Source of the DNA: Syntrophobacterales bacterium
Lineage (GTDB): Bacteria > Desulfobacterota > Desulfobaccia > Desulfobaccales > 0-14-0-80-60-11
Length of the DNA: 64,000 nt
Assembly: GCA_023229795.1 (NCBI GenBank)
Contig: JALNYP010000003.1
Location: 1-64,000, forward strand
Direction: 5' to 3'
The translations under genes were made by a program, and so were the position numbers. Of the stretch, positions 36,741 through 46,350 are shown piece after piece (the first letter of the stretch is position 1; the number at the start of each line of letters is the position of its first letter). Below the pieces are notes generated by a model. That model saw only the letters and a program-made list of their open reading frames with translations. It was not told the origin of the DNA and ran no database searches.

Positions 36741-37376
36741 ATGAAATTCTCCAAAATACCTACCGCCACCATTACCCGTCTGTCCATTTACTCCCGGTAC
36801 CTTGAGGCCCTGTCTCAGGAAGGGGTGAAGATCATCGCCTCGGACAAGCTGGCCCAGAAGTGCGGCATCAATCCGGCCCAGATCCGCAAGGACCTGGCTT
36901 ACTTCGGGGAGTTCGGCATCCGGGGGGTGGGGTACTTCGTCAAGGAACTCTTGTTTGAGATCAAGCGCATCCTGGGTCTCAACAAGACCTGGAAGATGGC
37001 CCTGGTGGGAATCGGCAACCTGGGTTCGGCGCTGCTGGCCCATCAGAATTTCATTCGCCAGGGCTACGAGTTCGTGGCGGTCTTCGACATCGACCCGGCC
37101 AAGGTCGGCCGCCGGGTGCCCAGCGGCCAGATCATCCACTCCATGGACGAATTGGAGGTGGTGGTTAAGGACAAGGGCGTCGAGATCGGGGTCATCGCCA
37201 CGCCTGCGGCCAAGGCCCAAATGTCGGCCCTGCGCCTCATCGCCTCAGGCGTCAAAGCCATCCTCAACTTCGCCCCCATCCAACTCCAGGTGCCAGAAGG
37301 CATGGCGGTGGAAAACGTTGACTTTACCGTCAAGCTGGACAACCTGGCCTATAATCTCACCATGGCCGAGGGGTGA
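36741..37376 (+). CDS. rex: Redox-sensing transcriptional repressor Rex
   Basis: 211 residues from ATG 36741 (MKFSKIPTATITRLSIYSRY, the usual Rex N-terminus; an ATG four codons earlier is also possible). The winged helix is about residues 1-80 (ASDKLAQKCGINPAQIRKDL, FGEFGIRGVGY) and the Rossmann NAD-binding domain has VGIGNLGSALL. Rex senses NADH/NAD+ and represses fermentation and respiration genes when NAD+ is high. A close match to its operator lies just upstream. It directly follows the F0 operon, from which a terminator separates it. Confidence 0.93.
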   Translation: MKFSKIPTATITRLSIYSRYLEALSQEGVKIIASDKLAQKCGINPAQIRKDLAYFGEFGIRGVGYFVKELLFEIKRILGLNKTWKMALVGIGNLGSALLAHQNFIRQGYEFVAVFDIDPAKVGRRVPSGQIIHSMDELEVVVKDKGVEIGVIATPAAKAQMSALRLIASGVKAILNFAPIQLQVPEGMAVENVDFTVKLDNLAYNLTMAEG

Positions 37377-37560
37377 GATCGCGGTCAGCTTGCCGCGATC
37401 AGATCAAAGCTCTCACTACATCCCTGCCTCCTGAAATTACCGATAACTAAAATCCGGTAGCATCGGCGTCACGCCTGTGTTCTACTGAGGTGCATCGTAC
37501 GCGCGAGATGGGGCGGGCCAGGCCCGCCGGAAATTCTCGGCACCTTGAAAGGAGAACGCC

Positions 37561-38100
37561 ATGAAGATTCTCAATCTCTATTTTTCTTCCACGGGCAATA
37601 CCGACAAAGTGGCCAGCCGGATCACGGCGACGGTGGAAAAATTGGGACACCGGATCGATACGGTAAAAATCACCGGGGACCAGGAGATCGACCTACTCAG
37701 CTATGATTTTATCTTTGTGGGTTCCGGGGTTTACCAGTGGCTGCCCGGCAAGGGGTTGCAGGAGTTCATTGCCGCCAGACTGGCCCATTATGCCGCGGCC
37801 GGCGAGATCAAGTACGCCTCGCCCCGGCGCTCCGGGAAAAAGGTGGTGGTGTATTGCACCTATGGCGGGGCTCATACCGGCAGCAACGAGGCCGTCCCCG
37901 CGGTGAAATTCATGGGCCAGCTCTTCGATCACCTGGGATTCGAAATCGTGGCGGAGTGGTACTACCTCGGCGCCTACCCGGGGCAGGGCCGGATGAAAGA
38001 TTTCTCCACCCTGGGGCGTCTGGGGAACATCACGGGCCGGCCCCACGAAGCCGACCTTCTGGACCTGGAAGAAAGGGTAACCGGGGTGCTGCGGGTGTAA
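37561..38100 (+). CDS. Flavodoxin-like protein
   Basis: 179 residues. The N-terminal phosphate loop YFSSTGNTDKVA and later FVGSGVYQWLPGKG and CTYGGAHTGSNE match the flavodoxin fold that binds FMN. AAGGAGA lies before the ATG. Single domain with no iron-sulfur motif. It may be an electron carrier or an oxidoreductase of the flavodoxin superfamily. Stands alone. Confidence 0.8.
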   Translation: MKILNLYFSSTGNTDKVASRITATVEKLGHRIDTVKITGDQEIDLLSYDFIFVGSGVYQWLPGKGLQEFIAARLAHYAAAGEIKYASPRRSGKKVVVYCTYGGAHTGSNEAVPAVKFMGQLFDHLGFEIVAEWYYLGAYPGQGRMKDFSTLGRLGNITGRPHEADLLDLEERVTGVLRV

Positions 38101-38193
38101 AAACCAGCTGAGACTCACCCCTATAACCCCATTGCCACAATTTCAGGTCGAAGCTCTTGCCGCGTTCGCCTCGAAAAATCAACTCCGCCTAAA

Positions 38194-38226
38194 AAAACAG
38201 AGGCAGACCCTCGGGTCTGCCTCTGG
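38194..38226 (-). terminator. Terminator of the small membrane gene
   Basis: CAGAGGCAGACCC, a TCG loop and GGGTCTGCCTCTG form a perfect 13-bp stem; the minus-strand reading is followed by seven T. It lies 24 bases beyond the small gene at 38250-38393. Confidence 0.85.
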
Positions 38227-38249
38227 TGGCCGCGGACCATTCCGCCGGT

Positions 38250-38393
38250 TCAATCATCTTTTTCCGGTTTTTTCACCATGACCGCCATAGAGACGCTCAC
38301 TACCATCAGTATCAGACCGTATAAGGAGCAGAACCAGGGATTGATCTGGCCGAAGGTGCCATACTGAGCCAGAATTTCCATCGTCTTGTCCAT
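38250..38393 (-). CDS. Small single-span membrane protein
   Basis: 47 residues from ATG 38393, MDKTMEILAQYGTFGQINPW, then a transmembrane segment (GLILMVVSVSMAVMV) and a KKPEKDD tail. The ribosome site is weak. A longer in-frame start exists at 38438. The strong terminator just downstream on the same strand supports a real transcript. Family not recognised. Confidence 0.5.
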   Translation of the reverse strand: MDKTMEILAQYGTFGQINPWFCSLYGLILMVVSVSMAVMVKKPEKDD

Positions 38394-38516
38394 CCTGTTT
38401 TGTAGAAATAACCACGTTAATATGAGTATAACTTGCAAATATGAAAATGCAAAGATATTTTAGCTTTTCATAAATTACCAAAATGTATAATGGATTCTGA
38501 CAGGCTCTAGTCCGAT

Positions 38517-41330
38517 TTAGTGCAGAATTTCCCGCAGAAACCTGGCCGTGTGCGACTCTGGGTGCTGCGCCACTTCTTCCGGAGAGCCCGCGGCCACAAG
38601 TTTGCCGCCGCCGTCGCCGCCTTCCGGGCCCAGGTCGATGAGATAATCCGCGGTCTTGATGACCTCGAGATTGTGTTCGATGACGACCACCGTGTTGCCT
38701 TCATCCACCAGGCGGTTGAGCACCAGCAGCAGCTTTTCGATGTCGGCCAGATGGAGCCCGGTGGTGGGCTCGTCCAGGATGTAGAGGGTGCGGCCGGTAG
38801 CCCGCTTGCTCAACTCCCGGGAGAGCTTGAGGCGTTGGGCCTCCCCGCCCGACAGGGTGGTGGCCGACTGCCCCAGTTGCACGTACCCCAGGCCCACGTC
38901 CGCCAGGGTTTGCAGGCGGTCCCGCAAAGCCGGCACCGGCCCGAAAAACTCCAGGGCCTGGTCCACGGTCATGTCCAGGACCTCGGCGATGTTTGTGCCC
39001 TTGTAGCGGATCTCCAGGCTGGAGGCGTTGTAGCGCAGGCCCCGGCAGACCTCGCAACGCACGTACACGTCCGGCAGAAAGTGCATCTCGATCTTGTTGA
39101 TGCCCTCGCCCCGGCAAGCCTCGCAGCGCCCCCCCTTGACATTGAAGCTGAAGCGCCCGGGCTTATAGCCCCTGAGACGCGCCTCAGGCACCTGGGAGAA
39201 GAGCTCCCGGACGATGGTGAAGAGCCCGGAGTAGGTGGCGGGGTTGGAACGCGGGGTCCGGCCGATGGGGCTCTGGTCGATGTTGATGACCTTGTCCAGG
39301 GCCTCCAGGCCGGTGAGGCGGTCATAAGGGGCCGCGGCGATCTTGGCCTGGAAGAGCTTCTGGCGCAGGGCCAGGTAGAGGGTATCCATGATCAGGGTGC
39401 TTTTCCCCGAGCCCGAGACCCCGGTGACGCAACTCAGCACTCCCAGGGGGAGGTCCACTTCCAGGTCCTTGAGGTTGTGACCCCGGGCCCCGGACAGGCG
39501 CAGGAACCCCTGGGGGTGGCGGCGCCCCCGGGGCAGGTGGATGGAGCGCTTGCCGGACAGAAAGAGCCCGGTGAGGGAATGGGCGTGGTGCATCAATTCC
39601 TGCGGGGTGCCGTCGAAGACCACCCGGCCGCCCTCCCGGCCCGCGCCCGGACCCATATCCACCACAAAGTCTGCCTGGCGGATGGTCTCGGGATCGTGCT
39701 CCACCACGATAACGGTGTTGCCCAGGTCCCGGAGGGCCTTCAGGGTGTGCAGGAGTTTCTGGGTGTCCCGGGGGTGGAGGCCGATGCTGGGCTCGTCCAG
39801 GATATAGAGGACGCCGGAAAGCTTGGAGCCGATCTGGGTGGCCAGGCGGATGCGTTGGGCTTCGCCGCCGGCCAGGGTGCCGGTGGCCCGGTCCAGGCTG
39901 AGGTACTCCAGCCCGACTTCTTCGAGAAAGCCCAGGCGTTCCATGATTTCTTTCAGGATGCGCCGGGCGATCTCCGCCTGGCGGGGGCTCAGATTGAGGC
40001 CGGCGAACCAGCCGAGGGCCCGGGCCACGGTCAAGCCGGTGACCTCGCTGATGTTGGCCCCGTCGATCTTCACCGCCAGGGCCTCCCGGCGCAGGCGGGC
40101 GCCGCCGCAGTCGGGGCAGGGCCGGACGCTCATGTACTGTTCGATCTCTTCCCGGACCAGGGCCGAATCCGTCTCGTCGTAGCGCTCTTTGAGGAGGGGA
40201 ATCACGCCGGGAAAGGGCCGGGGGCTATAGAGGCGGCGGCCGCCCTGCTCATAGAAAAAATTGATGGCTTGGCCATTGGTCCCGAAGAGCAGGATTTCCT
40301 GGACCTCCCGGGACAGATCCTTAAACCGGGTGTGGATGGAGAAGTGATAGTGCTGCTCCAGGGCTTCCATCATCTGCTGGTGCCGCAGGGAATGGCGGTG
40401 GGCCCAGGGCCGGATCGCGCCCTCCCGCAGGGTTAAAGCTGGATTCGGGACCACCAGATCGGGGTCGATGATCAGCCGGGTGCCCAGGCCGCTGCACGCC
40501 GGGCAGGCCCCCTGGGGGCTGTTGAAAGAAAACAGCCGGGGCGTCAGCTCGGGCAGGGAGACGCCGCAGTGGTCGCAGGCGAAGCGCTCGGAGAAGAGCA
40601 GTTCTTCACCGCCCGCCACCGCGATGCGAACTACCCCGTCGGCCAGCTTCAGGGCCAACTCCAGGGAGTCGGTGAGCCGGGCGCCCAGATCGGGTTTGAT
40701 GACCAGCCGGTCCACCACCGCCTCGATGGTGTTCCGCTTATTCTTGTCGAGGACCGGCAGCTCCTCCAGTTCCAGCACCTCGCCGTTGAGGCGGATGCGG
40801 CTATAGCCTTCGCTGCGCAGCCGTTCCAGCAGCTTCTGGTGCTCGCCTTTGCGGTTTACCACCACCGGGGCCAGGATGGTGATACGGCTGCCCGGGGCCA
40901 GCCCCATGACCTGGTCCGCCATCTGGGGCACGCTTAACGAGGAAATGGGCCGCCCGCACTGGTAACAGAAAGGAGTTCCCACCCGGGCGAACAGGACCCG
41001 GAGGTAATCGTAGATTTCGGTGGAGGTGGCCACGGTGGACCGGGGATTCCTGGAGGCCGTGCGCTGCTCGATGGCGATGGAGGGGGACAGGCCTTCGATA
41101 TATTCGACGTCCGGCTTGTCCATGAGTTCCAGGAATTGCCGGGCGTAGGCCGACAAGGATTCCACGTAGCGGCGCTGGCCTTCGGCATAGAGGATGTCGA
41201 AGGCGAGGGTGGATTTCCCCGAGCCGCTCACCCCGGTAATGACGATGAACTTATTCCGGGGAAGCTCCAGGTCGATATTCTTGAGGTTGTGTTCCCGGGC
41301 GCCCCGGATGATGATCTGGTTTACGGGCAT
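38517..41330 (-). CDS. uvrA: Excinuclease ABC subunit A
   Basis: 937 residues, full length. Two ABC ATPase modules: Walker [14 protein letters not shown] and [13 protein letters not shown], signature motifs ([24 protein letters not shown]) and Walker B in LDEPSIGLH and LDEPTTGLH. Zinc-finger motifs CDHCG...CPACSG and CEACRGEG...CEVCRG are present. UvrA finds damaged DNA and loads UvrB in nucleotide-excision repair. Upstream ribosome site is weak. uvrB and uvrC are not in the window. Confidence 0.97.
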   Translation of the reverse strand: MPVNQIIIRGAREHNLKNIDLELPRNKFIVITGVSGSGKSTLAFDILYAEGQRRYVESLSAYARQFLELMDKPDVEYIEGLSPSIAIEQRTASRNPRSTVATSTEIYDYLRVLFARVGTPFCYQCGRPISSLSVPQMADQVMGLAPGSRITILAPVVVNRKGEHQKLLERLRSEGYSRIRLNGEVLELEELPVLDKNKRNTIEAVVDRLVIKPDLGARLTDSLELALKLADGVVRIAVAGGEELLFSERFACDHCGVSLPELTPRLFSFNSPQGACPACSGLGTRLIIDPDLVVPNPALTLREGAIRPWAHRHSLRHQQMMEALEQHYHFSIHTRFKDLSREVQEILLFGTNGQAINFFYEQGGRRLYSPRPFPGVIPLLKERYDETDSALVREEIEQYMSVRPCPDCGGARLRREALAVKIDGANISEVTGLTVARALGWFAGLNLSPRQAEIARRILKEIMERLGFLEEVGLEYLSLDRATGTLAGGEAQRIRLATQIGSKLSGVLYILDEPSIGLHPRDTQKLLHTLKALRDLGNTVIVVEHDPETIRQADFVVDMGPGAGREGGRVVFDGTPQELMHHAHSLTGLFLSGKRSIHLPRGRRHPQGFLRLSGARGHNLKDLEVDLPLGVLSCVTGVSGSGKSTLIMDTLYLALRQKLFQAKIAAAPYDRLTGLEALDKVINIDQSPIGRTPRSNPATYSGLFTIVRELFSQVPEARLRGYKPGRFSFNVKGGRCEACRGEGINKIEMHFLPDVYVRCEVCRGLRYNASSLEIRYKGTNIAEVLDMTVDQALEFFGPVPALRDRLQTLADVGLGYVQLGQSATTLSGGEAQRLKLSRELSKRATGRTLYILDEPTTGLHLADIEKLLLVLNRLVDEGNTVVVIEHNLEVIKTADYLIDLGPEGGDGGGKLVAAGSPEEVAQHPESHTARFLREILH

Positions 41331-41362
41331 CTGCTTCGCTGCGGCAAGGTGATGATGACTAA

Positions 41363-41626
41363 TCAGGTCGTGGTCTTGACGGCCGAGTCAGGTTCAGGGG
41401 TCCGGACCGCGGCTTCTTTCGGCTTGGGTTTGCGGCCCCGCTTTTTCTTGATCTCATAGGGCACAAATTTAATCCCCTGGGCGCGGCCGGCCCCTCCGGG
41501 CCAGAGCAGCGGGCCGTTCCCCAAATGGCGGGCGATCTCGGCCAGGGTCCAATCCAGGTATTTGGCGGGAATTACCGTGACTTCTACTTTCAGCCCGCGC
41601 TCGGGGCGTTCTTTGACTCTGGACAT
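41363..41626 (-). CDS. Small basic protein with AT-hook-like tail
   Basis: 87 residues from ATG 41626, which has AAGGAAA upstream; longer in-frame starts lack a site. The N-terminal part ([28 protein letters not shown]) may be a small alpha-beta unit. The C-terminus has [12 protein letters not shown], like an AT-hook. No family recognised. It could bind DNA, but this is only suggested by composition. Confidence 0.5.
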   Translation of the reverse strand: MSRVKERPERGLKVEVTVIPAKYLDWTLAEIARHLGNGPLLWPGGAGRAQGIKFVPYEIKKKRGRKPKPKEAAVRTPEPDSAVKTTT

Positions 41627-42074
41627 GTAGCTTTCCTTGCTGGAATAAGGTGCTCCAAGACGTGGGGTCGCCGATGGGTGCGAGGCCTGCGAAAATGGGG
41701 TCTTGAACCACAAATATTAATTTTACCCATATTTTTCCCTGATCGCCATAATTATTATAGATTAGGGTACCATTGGGTATTACTTATTGGCGGGCCGGTT
41801 TGCTCAATGGCCTTCAGGGTCAAGGGCTCGCCCCGGGGCTTTGGACGCCTGGCGGGTGCCGCCGCGCCGCCGCGTCTGCGTCCAGAAGATTTGCTTTCTT
41901 CCTTGACATGGAGAACAATTAACGCAAACATGTAATGGAATAAAAAGACAACCGTCTTTAAGAAAATTATTCTGATAAATCAAATGGTTAACTGGATAGC
42001 ACTAAGAAAGAAGCTCTTAATAAATCGGGATAGGCCATTTTACCGGTCCATGACGTGATACCCCGGACGGCCCC
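41627..42074. other. Intergenic region, nothing recognised
   Basis: About 450 bases, partly AT-rich (41710-41790 and 41930-42000). No gene, repeat or clear promoter identified. Confidence 0.4.
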
Positions 42075-44000
42075 ATGCTTTCTTCTTTAGATATTGCCAA
42101 GCAAAAACTCATAGAAATCAGTATCGCCCTCTCCAGCGAAACCGATCTATCTGAGTTATTGAAAAAGATTATCTTTGAACTTCGGGTCCTGACCAATGCC
42201 GATGGCGGCAGTCTCTTCCTGGTCAGCAATGGCAACCTGCGCTTTGAAGTAGCCCAAAATAATACCCTGATTCTGGCGAAGGGCGAAGACTTTCAATTTT
42301 TTAAGCAGTTCGAGATTCCCATCAGTGAACAGAGTATCGCCGGTTATGTGGCCCTCACCGGCAAGATTCTCAATATCCCGGATGTCTATAACTTAGCGGC
42401 TCATTTGCCCTACCGCTTCGACCCCTCCTTTGATCTGCGCAATAATTATCGCACCCAATCCATCCTGGCGGTCCCCCTTAAAGATCATACGGGCACGGTC
42501 ATCGGCGTCCTGGAACTGATCAACGCCATGGATGGACAGGATAAGGTGCCCTTCCGCGAGGCTTATGAAAATGTAGTCCTGTCCCTGGCTTCCCTGGCCG
42601 CGGTGGCCATCAACAAAGCCCGGTTGATTCAAACTATTCAGGACCTGCTCGAAGCCGAAAAAGAGCAATACCGGAGAAATCTCGAAGCCATTTTCCGGAG
42701 CGTCAACGACGCCATCATCACGGTTGACAAAAATATGCGCATTATTGCCGCCAATGATGCGGTGCGGGGCATTTGTTCGATAGATCCCCAGGCGATTATC
42801 AATCATCAATTTCATGATGTGACTCGATACTGTTCGCAGTCCTGTGTGAGGGCCTTGAAAGAAATTCTGGAAAAGGGCCGGACCATCAAAGAATACCGCC
42901 TGGAATGCGGCAATCAATATCGGCCCCACCAATTGGTATCCGTGAGCAGCTCGCCCTTAAGAGACAAAGCCGATAAAAATATCGGCACGGTTTTGGTGAT
43001 CCGGGATTTGACCCGGGTGGCCGAAATGGAAGGAGAACTGCGGGAGCGCTACAACCTCCACAATATTGTGGGCAAAAGCCACGAGATGCAGAAAATCTTC
43101 CACCTGCTCGACGAATTGATGAATACCGACACCACCGTGCTGATTACGGGCGAAACCGGCACCGGCAAGGAACTGGTGGCCAAGGCCCTCCATTATGGCG
43201 GGCCCCGGGCCGCCAAGCCGCTGATCACCGTGAATTGTTCGGCCCTGGCCGAAAACCTGCTGGAGAGCGAACTGTTCGGCCATGTGAAAGGGGCGTTTAC
43301 CGGCGCCCAGAAGGACCGGATAGGCCGCTTTCAAGCCGCCCACGGGGGCACCATCTTCCTGGATGAAGTGGGGGACATTCCGCCCAGGCTGCAATTGAAG
43401 CTGCTCAGGGTCCTCCAGGAAAAGACCATTGAGCGGGTCGGCGACTCCACCACTTGCCGCGTGGACGTGCGCGTCATTGCCGCCACGAATCGCCACTTGA
43501 AGCAGAGGATCAGCCAGGGCGAATTTCGGGAGGACCTCTATTATCGGCTGAAGGTGTTGGAGATCGCCTTACCCGGGTTGCGGGAACGGCGCGAAGATAT
43601 CCCCTTGTTGATTCAGCATTTTCTCACGTTATTTAATAAGAGTTACCATAAGAACATCGAAGAAATCTCCCAAGAAGCCCTGAAAACCTTCATGATCTAC
43701 CCCTGGCCCGGCAATGTCCGAGAACTGCAGCATGCCATCGAACATGCCTATGTCCTGTGTAACGGCCCCACCATTGCCCTGGAGCATATTCCGGCCGAGA
43801 TCCGGGATTTCCAGTTCCGGGAAACCCCGGCCACCGGGGGCCGCCTGAAAAGTTCCGCGCTGCAGACCGCGGAGATTCTCCAGGCCCTGACCGAAACCGG
43901 CTGGAACAAGGCCAAGGCCGCCCGGCGGCTGGGCATCTCCCGGCCCACCCTCTACCAACTCATCAATCTCCACCATTTAGAGCCCTCCGACCATCTGTAA
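42075..44000 (+). CDS. Sigma54-dependent activator with GAF and PAS domains
   Basis: 641 residues. An N-terminal GAF domain (about 20-185), PAS (about 205-325, FRSVNDAIITVDKNMRIIAAND), AAA+ sigma54-interaction domain (about 335-565) with GETGTGKELVAKALH, intact GAFTGA, and GGTIFLDEVGDI, then a Fis-type HTH (NKAKAARRLGISRPTLYQLI). It would activate sigma54 promoters in response to an unknown signal. No sigma54 promoter was found nearby. Its stop codon lies inside the first of three repeated palindromes. Confidence 0.93.
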   Translation: MLSSLDIAKQKLIEISIALSSETDLSELLKKIIFELRVLTNADGGSLFLVSNGNLRFEVAQNNTLILAKGEDFQFFKQFEIPISEQSIAGYVALTGKILNIPDVYNLAAHLPYRFDPSFDLRNNYRTQSILAVPLKDHTGTVIGVLELINAMDGQDKVPFREAYENVVLSLASLAAVAINKARLIQTIQDLLEAEKEQYRRNLEAIFRSVNDAIITVDKNMRIIAANDAVRGICSIDPQAIINHQFHDVTRYCSQSCVRALKEILEKGRTIKEYRLECGNQYRPHQLVSVSSSPLRDKADKNIGTVLVIRDLTRVAEMEGELRERYNLHNIVGKSHEMQKIFHLLDELMNTDTTVLITGETGTGKELVAKALHYGGPRAAKPLITVNCSALAENLLESELFGHVKGAFTGAQKDRIGRFQAAHGGTIFLDEVGDIPPRLQLKLLRVLQEKTIERVGDSTTCRVDVRVIAATNRHLKQRISQGEFREDLYYRLKVLEIALPGLRERREDIPLLIQHFLTLFNKSYHKNIEEISQEALKTFMIYPWPGNVRELQHAIEHAYVLCNGPTIALEHIPAEIRDFQFRETPATGGRLKSSALQTAEILQALTETGWNKAKAARRLGISRPTLYQLINLHHLEPSDHL

Positions 44001-44040
44001 ATTTACACAACTGTAAAGTACAAGGGGTGTAAATTTTACA
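43996..44040. repeat. Three phased TGTAAA-type palindromes
   Basis: TGTAAATTTACA (43996-44007), TGTAAAGTACA (44012-44022) and TGTAAATTTTACA (44028-44040). The starts are exactly 16 bases apart. They begin in the stop codon of the sigma54 activator gene and precede the HD gene by about 210 bases. They look like a multi-site operator; the regulator is unknown. Confidence 0.55.
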
Positions 44041-44248
44041 CTTCCCCCTCCGGGAAGACCGGCTGAGGTAGCATTGACCGCAAGAATAACTACCTTAATT
44101 TACAGGTTTTTCATGATATGGCTTCCCATTGGGCGGCTGGCACGTTTGTTGTATTATGAGTGGGTAAATCCCTCATTCAGGGCAGGCTATGTTGAGTCTT
44201 ACCGCTCAAAAAGCCATCGGGTCGTCTCAAGAAAAGGGGGCGATACGG

Positions 44249-45193
44249 GTGGACCATAAATTAACCGGTCCTTTGGACCGGTTACCGGATACGTTTACTT
44301 ATCCGGGGCGGCTCTATCGAGACAATCCTGAGGATGTTCTATCCGAAGTAAAGAAGACCATATTATTAATCTTTAGCCAATTCGACTTTCATCAACTTGA
44401 ACGGGTATTTGGGGATATTTTAAGACTATTCGACGGGACATATCCCGGATACCGCCGCTGCAATACTCTCTATCACGACTTAGACCACACGCTGGACTGC
44501 CTCCACGCCACCGCCAGGCTTATCCATGGCGCTGCGGTAAATGGCCTGAGGTTCGAGCCCGGGGATGTCAACCTCGGCCTCATCTCGGCGCTCATGCATG
44601 ATACGGGCTATATCCAGACGCAGGAAGATTATACCGGTACCGGCGCTAAATATACGCTGGGCCATGTCCAGCGCAGTATTGACTTCATGGCGAAATATTT
44701 TCAGGATCACCGGTTTCCGCCGGAATATCTGCCGGTTTGCAGTGCCTTTTTAAGATGTACGGGCCTGGATGTCAAAATTACTGAAATCAAATTCCAGTCT
44801 CGCGAGCATGAAATTCTCGGGAAGATTTTGGGAACGGCCGACCTGGTCGGGCAAATGGCCCAGGAGAATTACTTGGAAAAACTGGCCTTCCTCTACAATG
44901 AATTCAAGGAAGGCGGCGTCCCGGGATATATTGATGCCTTGGATTTATTGAAGAAAACCCCGGGCTTCTGGGATATGGTGCAGGAGAGAATGGCGGTCGA
45001 ATTGGGCCGGGTGGATCTCTATCTAAGGGATCATTTCCGGGTGAGCCGGGGCATCGACCATGACCTGTACCGCAAAGCCATCGAACGGAACGTGGAACAC
45101 GTGATCTTTATTAAGAACAATCTTGAAGCCAATGGTGCCAGGTATCGCGGGGAGGAAGACCAGGGGGGAATGACGGTCAGGTCGCCGGTCTGA
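44249..45193 (+). CDS. HD-domain phosphohydrolase resembling cyclic-nucleotide phosphodiesterases
   Basis: 314 residues from GTG 44249 (AAGGGGG 8 bases upstream); an in-frame ATG at 44189 has a weaker site. The metal-binding motifs are YHDLDHTLD and ALMHDTGY, close to the YHNxxHxxD...HD pattern of class I phosphodiesterases. The rest is all-helical. It may hydrolyse a cyclic nucleotide or other phosphoester; the substrate is inferred only from the motif. It follows the sigma54 activator and its phased palindromes, and ends at a strong terminator. Confidence 0.78.
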   Translation: MDHKLTGPLDRLPDTFTYPGRLYRDNPEDVLSEVKKTILLIFSQFDFHQLERVFGDILRLFDGTYPGYRRCNTLYHDLDHTLDCLHATARLIHGAAVNGLRFEPGDVNLGLISALMHDTGYIQTQEDYTGTGAKYTLGHVQRSIDFMAKYFQDHRFPPEYLPVCSAFLRCTGLDVKITEIKFQSREHEILGKILGTADLVGQMAQENYLEKLAFLYNEFKEGGVPGYIDALDLLKKTPGFWDMVQERMAVELGRVDLYLRDHFRVSRGIDHDLYRKAIERNVEHVIFIKNNLEANGARYRGEEDQGGMTVRSPV

Positions 45194-45213
45194 AGCATCC
45201 GGATTTGGCGACA

Positions 45214-45246
45214 GGCAGGGTCTCGGTTCGGGGCCCTGCCTTTTTT
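45214..45246 (+). terminator. Terminator of the HD-domain gene
   Basis: GGCAGGG, a GC-rich loop and CCCTGCC followed by six T, starting 20 bases past the stop. Confidence 0.85.
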
Positions 45247-45259
45247 ATGGCCTGCGGCC

Positions 45260-46009
45260 TTAATCCCCCGGGGGACCGGAAGGCCTGGTCCCGAAGGGGG
45301 CGGCCAGGGCGTAGCGCACCCGGTTGGCCTTCTCGCCGTTGTGGATCAGGATGCCTTCCTGGAGCAAGAGGTTTAAATAACCCCAGGCGGTCTTTTTGTT
45401 CACCAGAAAACGGGCCTCGAAGTCCAGCAGGCGGAACCACTGGCCGGCGGTCTCCCGGAGAAATTCGCACAGGGTCTCAGGGGTGAGCTTGCGCCGTCCT
45501 TTCAGAGGCAGGGCAATCTTGGCCAGGGCCTGGCGCAGCGCTTCGAGATTCACCGCTTCCGGCAACGGCGGCGGCAGGTTAATTTCCCGGGTTTCCCGGG
45601 GCGCCGGCCTGCCCCCCAACCAATCCGGACGGGCGAAATAATGGCCCACCTCTTCCTCGATGAGGTTCAGCAAGCGGTAGAACTGCGACATGGTGATCTG
45701 TCCGGCCAGTTGCGTGACCAGATAATCCTTGGCCCTTTTGCGGACAAAAGAAACCCGCTCCTGGACGCCGGCGGGCAGGCGGGGGGCCTCCATCATCACC
45801 TGGAAAAACATCCCGGCCACCAGAGTGGTATCGAGGCCGCGGCCGGCAGAACTCAGGGCGGCGGATCTTTCCGAAACCCCGAGGGCCCCGGCGCTCAGGG
45901 TCCAGGCGGCAAAATCGTCGTCGAAATCATCCGCCTGCGCCGGGCAAAACAACTCCACCACCGGCCGCGTCAAGGTGCGCACCGAGGTCAGGATGGCGTC
46001 GCGTTCCAT
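45260..46009 (-). CDS. Hypothetical protein
   Basis: 249 residues, soluble, Leu/Ala-rich helices; no family recognised. The C-terminal part (TPETLCEFLRETAGQWFRLL, then FLVNKKTAWGYLNLLLQEGIL) could be a winged-helix DNA-binding domain, since it has the spacing of an HTH followed by a wing with ANRVRYALA. Alone on its strand and convergent with the HD gene. Function unknown. Confidence 0.55.
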   Translation of the reverse strand: MERDAILTSVRTLTRPVVELFCPAQADDFDDDFAAWTLSAGALGVSERSAALSSAGRGLDTTLVAGMFFQVMMEAPRLPAGVQERVSFVRKRAKDYLVTQLAGQITMSQFYRLLNLIEEEVGHYFARPDWLGGRPAPRETREINLPPPLPEAVNLEALRQALAKIALPLKGRRKLTPETLCEFLRETAGQWFRLLDFEARFLVNKKTAWGYLNLLLQEGILIHNGEKANRVRYALAAPFGTRPSGPPGD

Positions 46010-46350
46010 GTATCAGCCCTCCCTGGCAATGGCCCGATTATAGGACACAAATCATTTGCGATCAACACACTCTAGGACCTAGCGGCCAAAAGCCGGGTAA
46101 TTTTCAGAGATGAGCCCGATTCCACGCCGGAACCCCGGGCGCAGAAGCAAATATTCAATCCCTTAAGGGGGATGCCAGCCCTTTCAGGCAAAGAAATAGT
46201 AAACATTTTGAAATATCCTTAGCACTTTTCCCATACAAATTTCAGGGTTTTCGCACCTCGAGATTAAGGGATTGCCTAATTCCATTCTAATAGATAAATG
46301 GCAGATTATAGGCACGGTCCCAAAAATTAGCTTTGAGGGGATGGAAATCC
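46010..46350. other. Intergenic region, nothing recognised
   Basis: About 340 bases between divergent genes. The 46190-46320 part is AT-rich and probably carries promoters, but no clear consensus was found. Confidence 0.35.

Noticed and set aside
44074..44259. Plus-strand ORF of 61 codons with a hydrophobic start
   Set aside because: Overlaps the HD gene region, has no ribosome site and shows no similarity to known proteins.
46300..46350. Possible sigma54 promoter before the NarX-type kinase
   Set aside because: TGGCAGATTATAGGC lacks the required GC at the -12 element.
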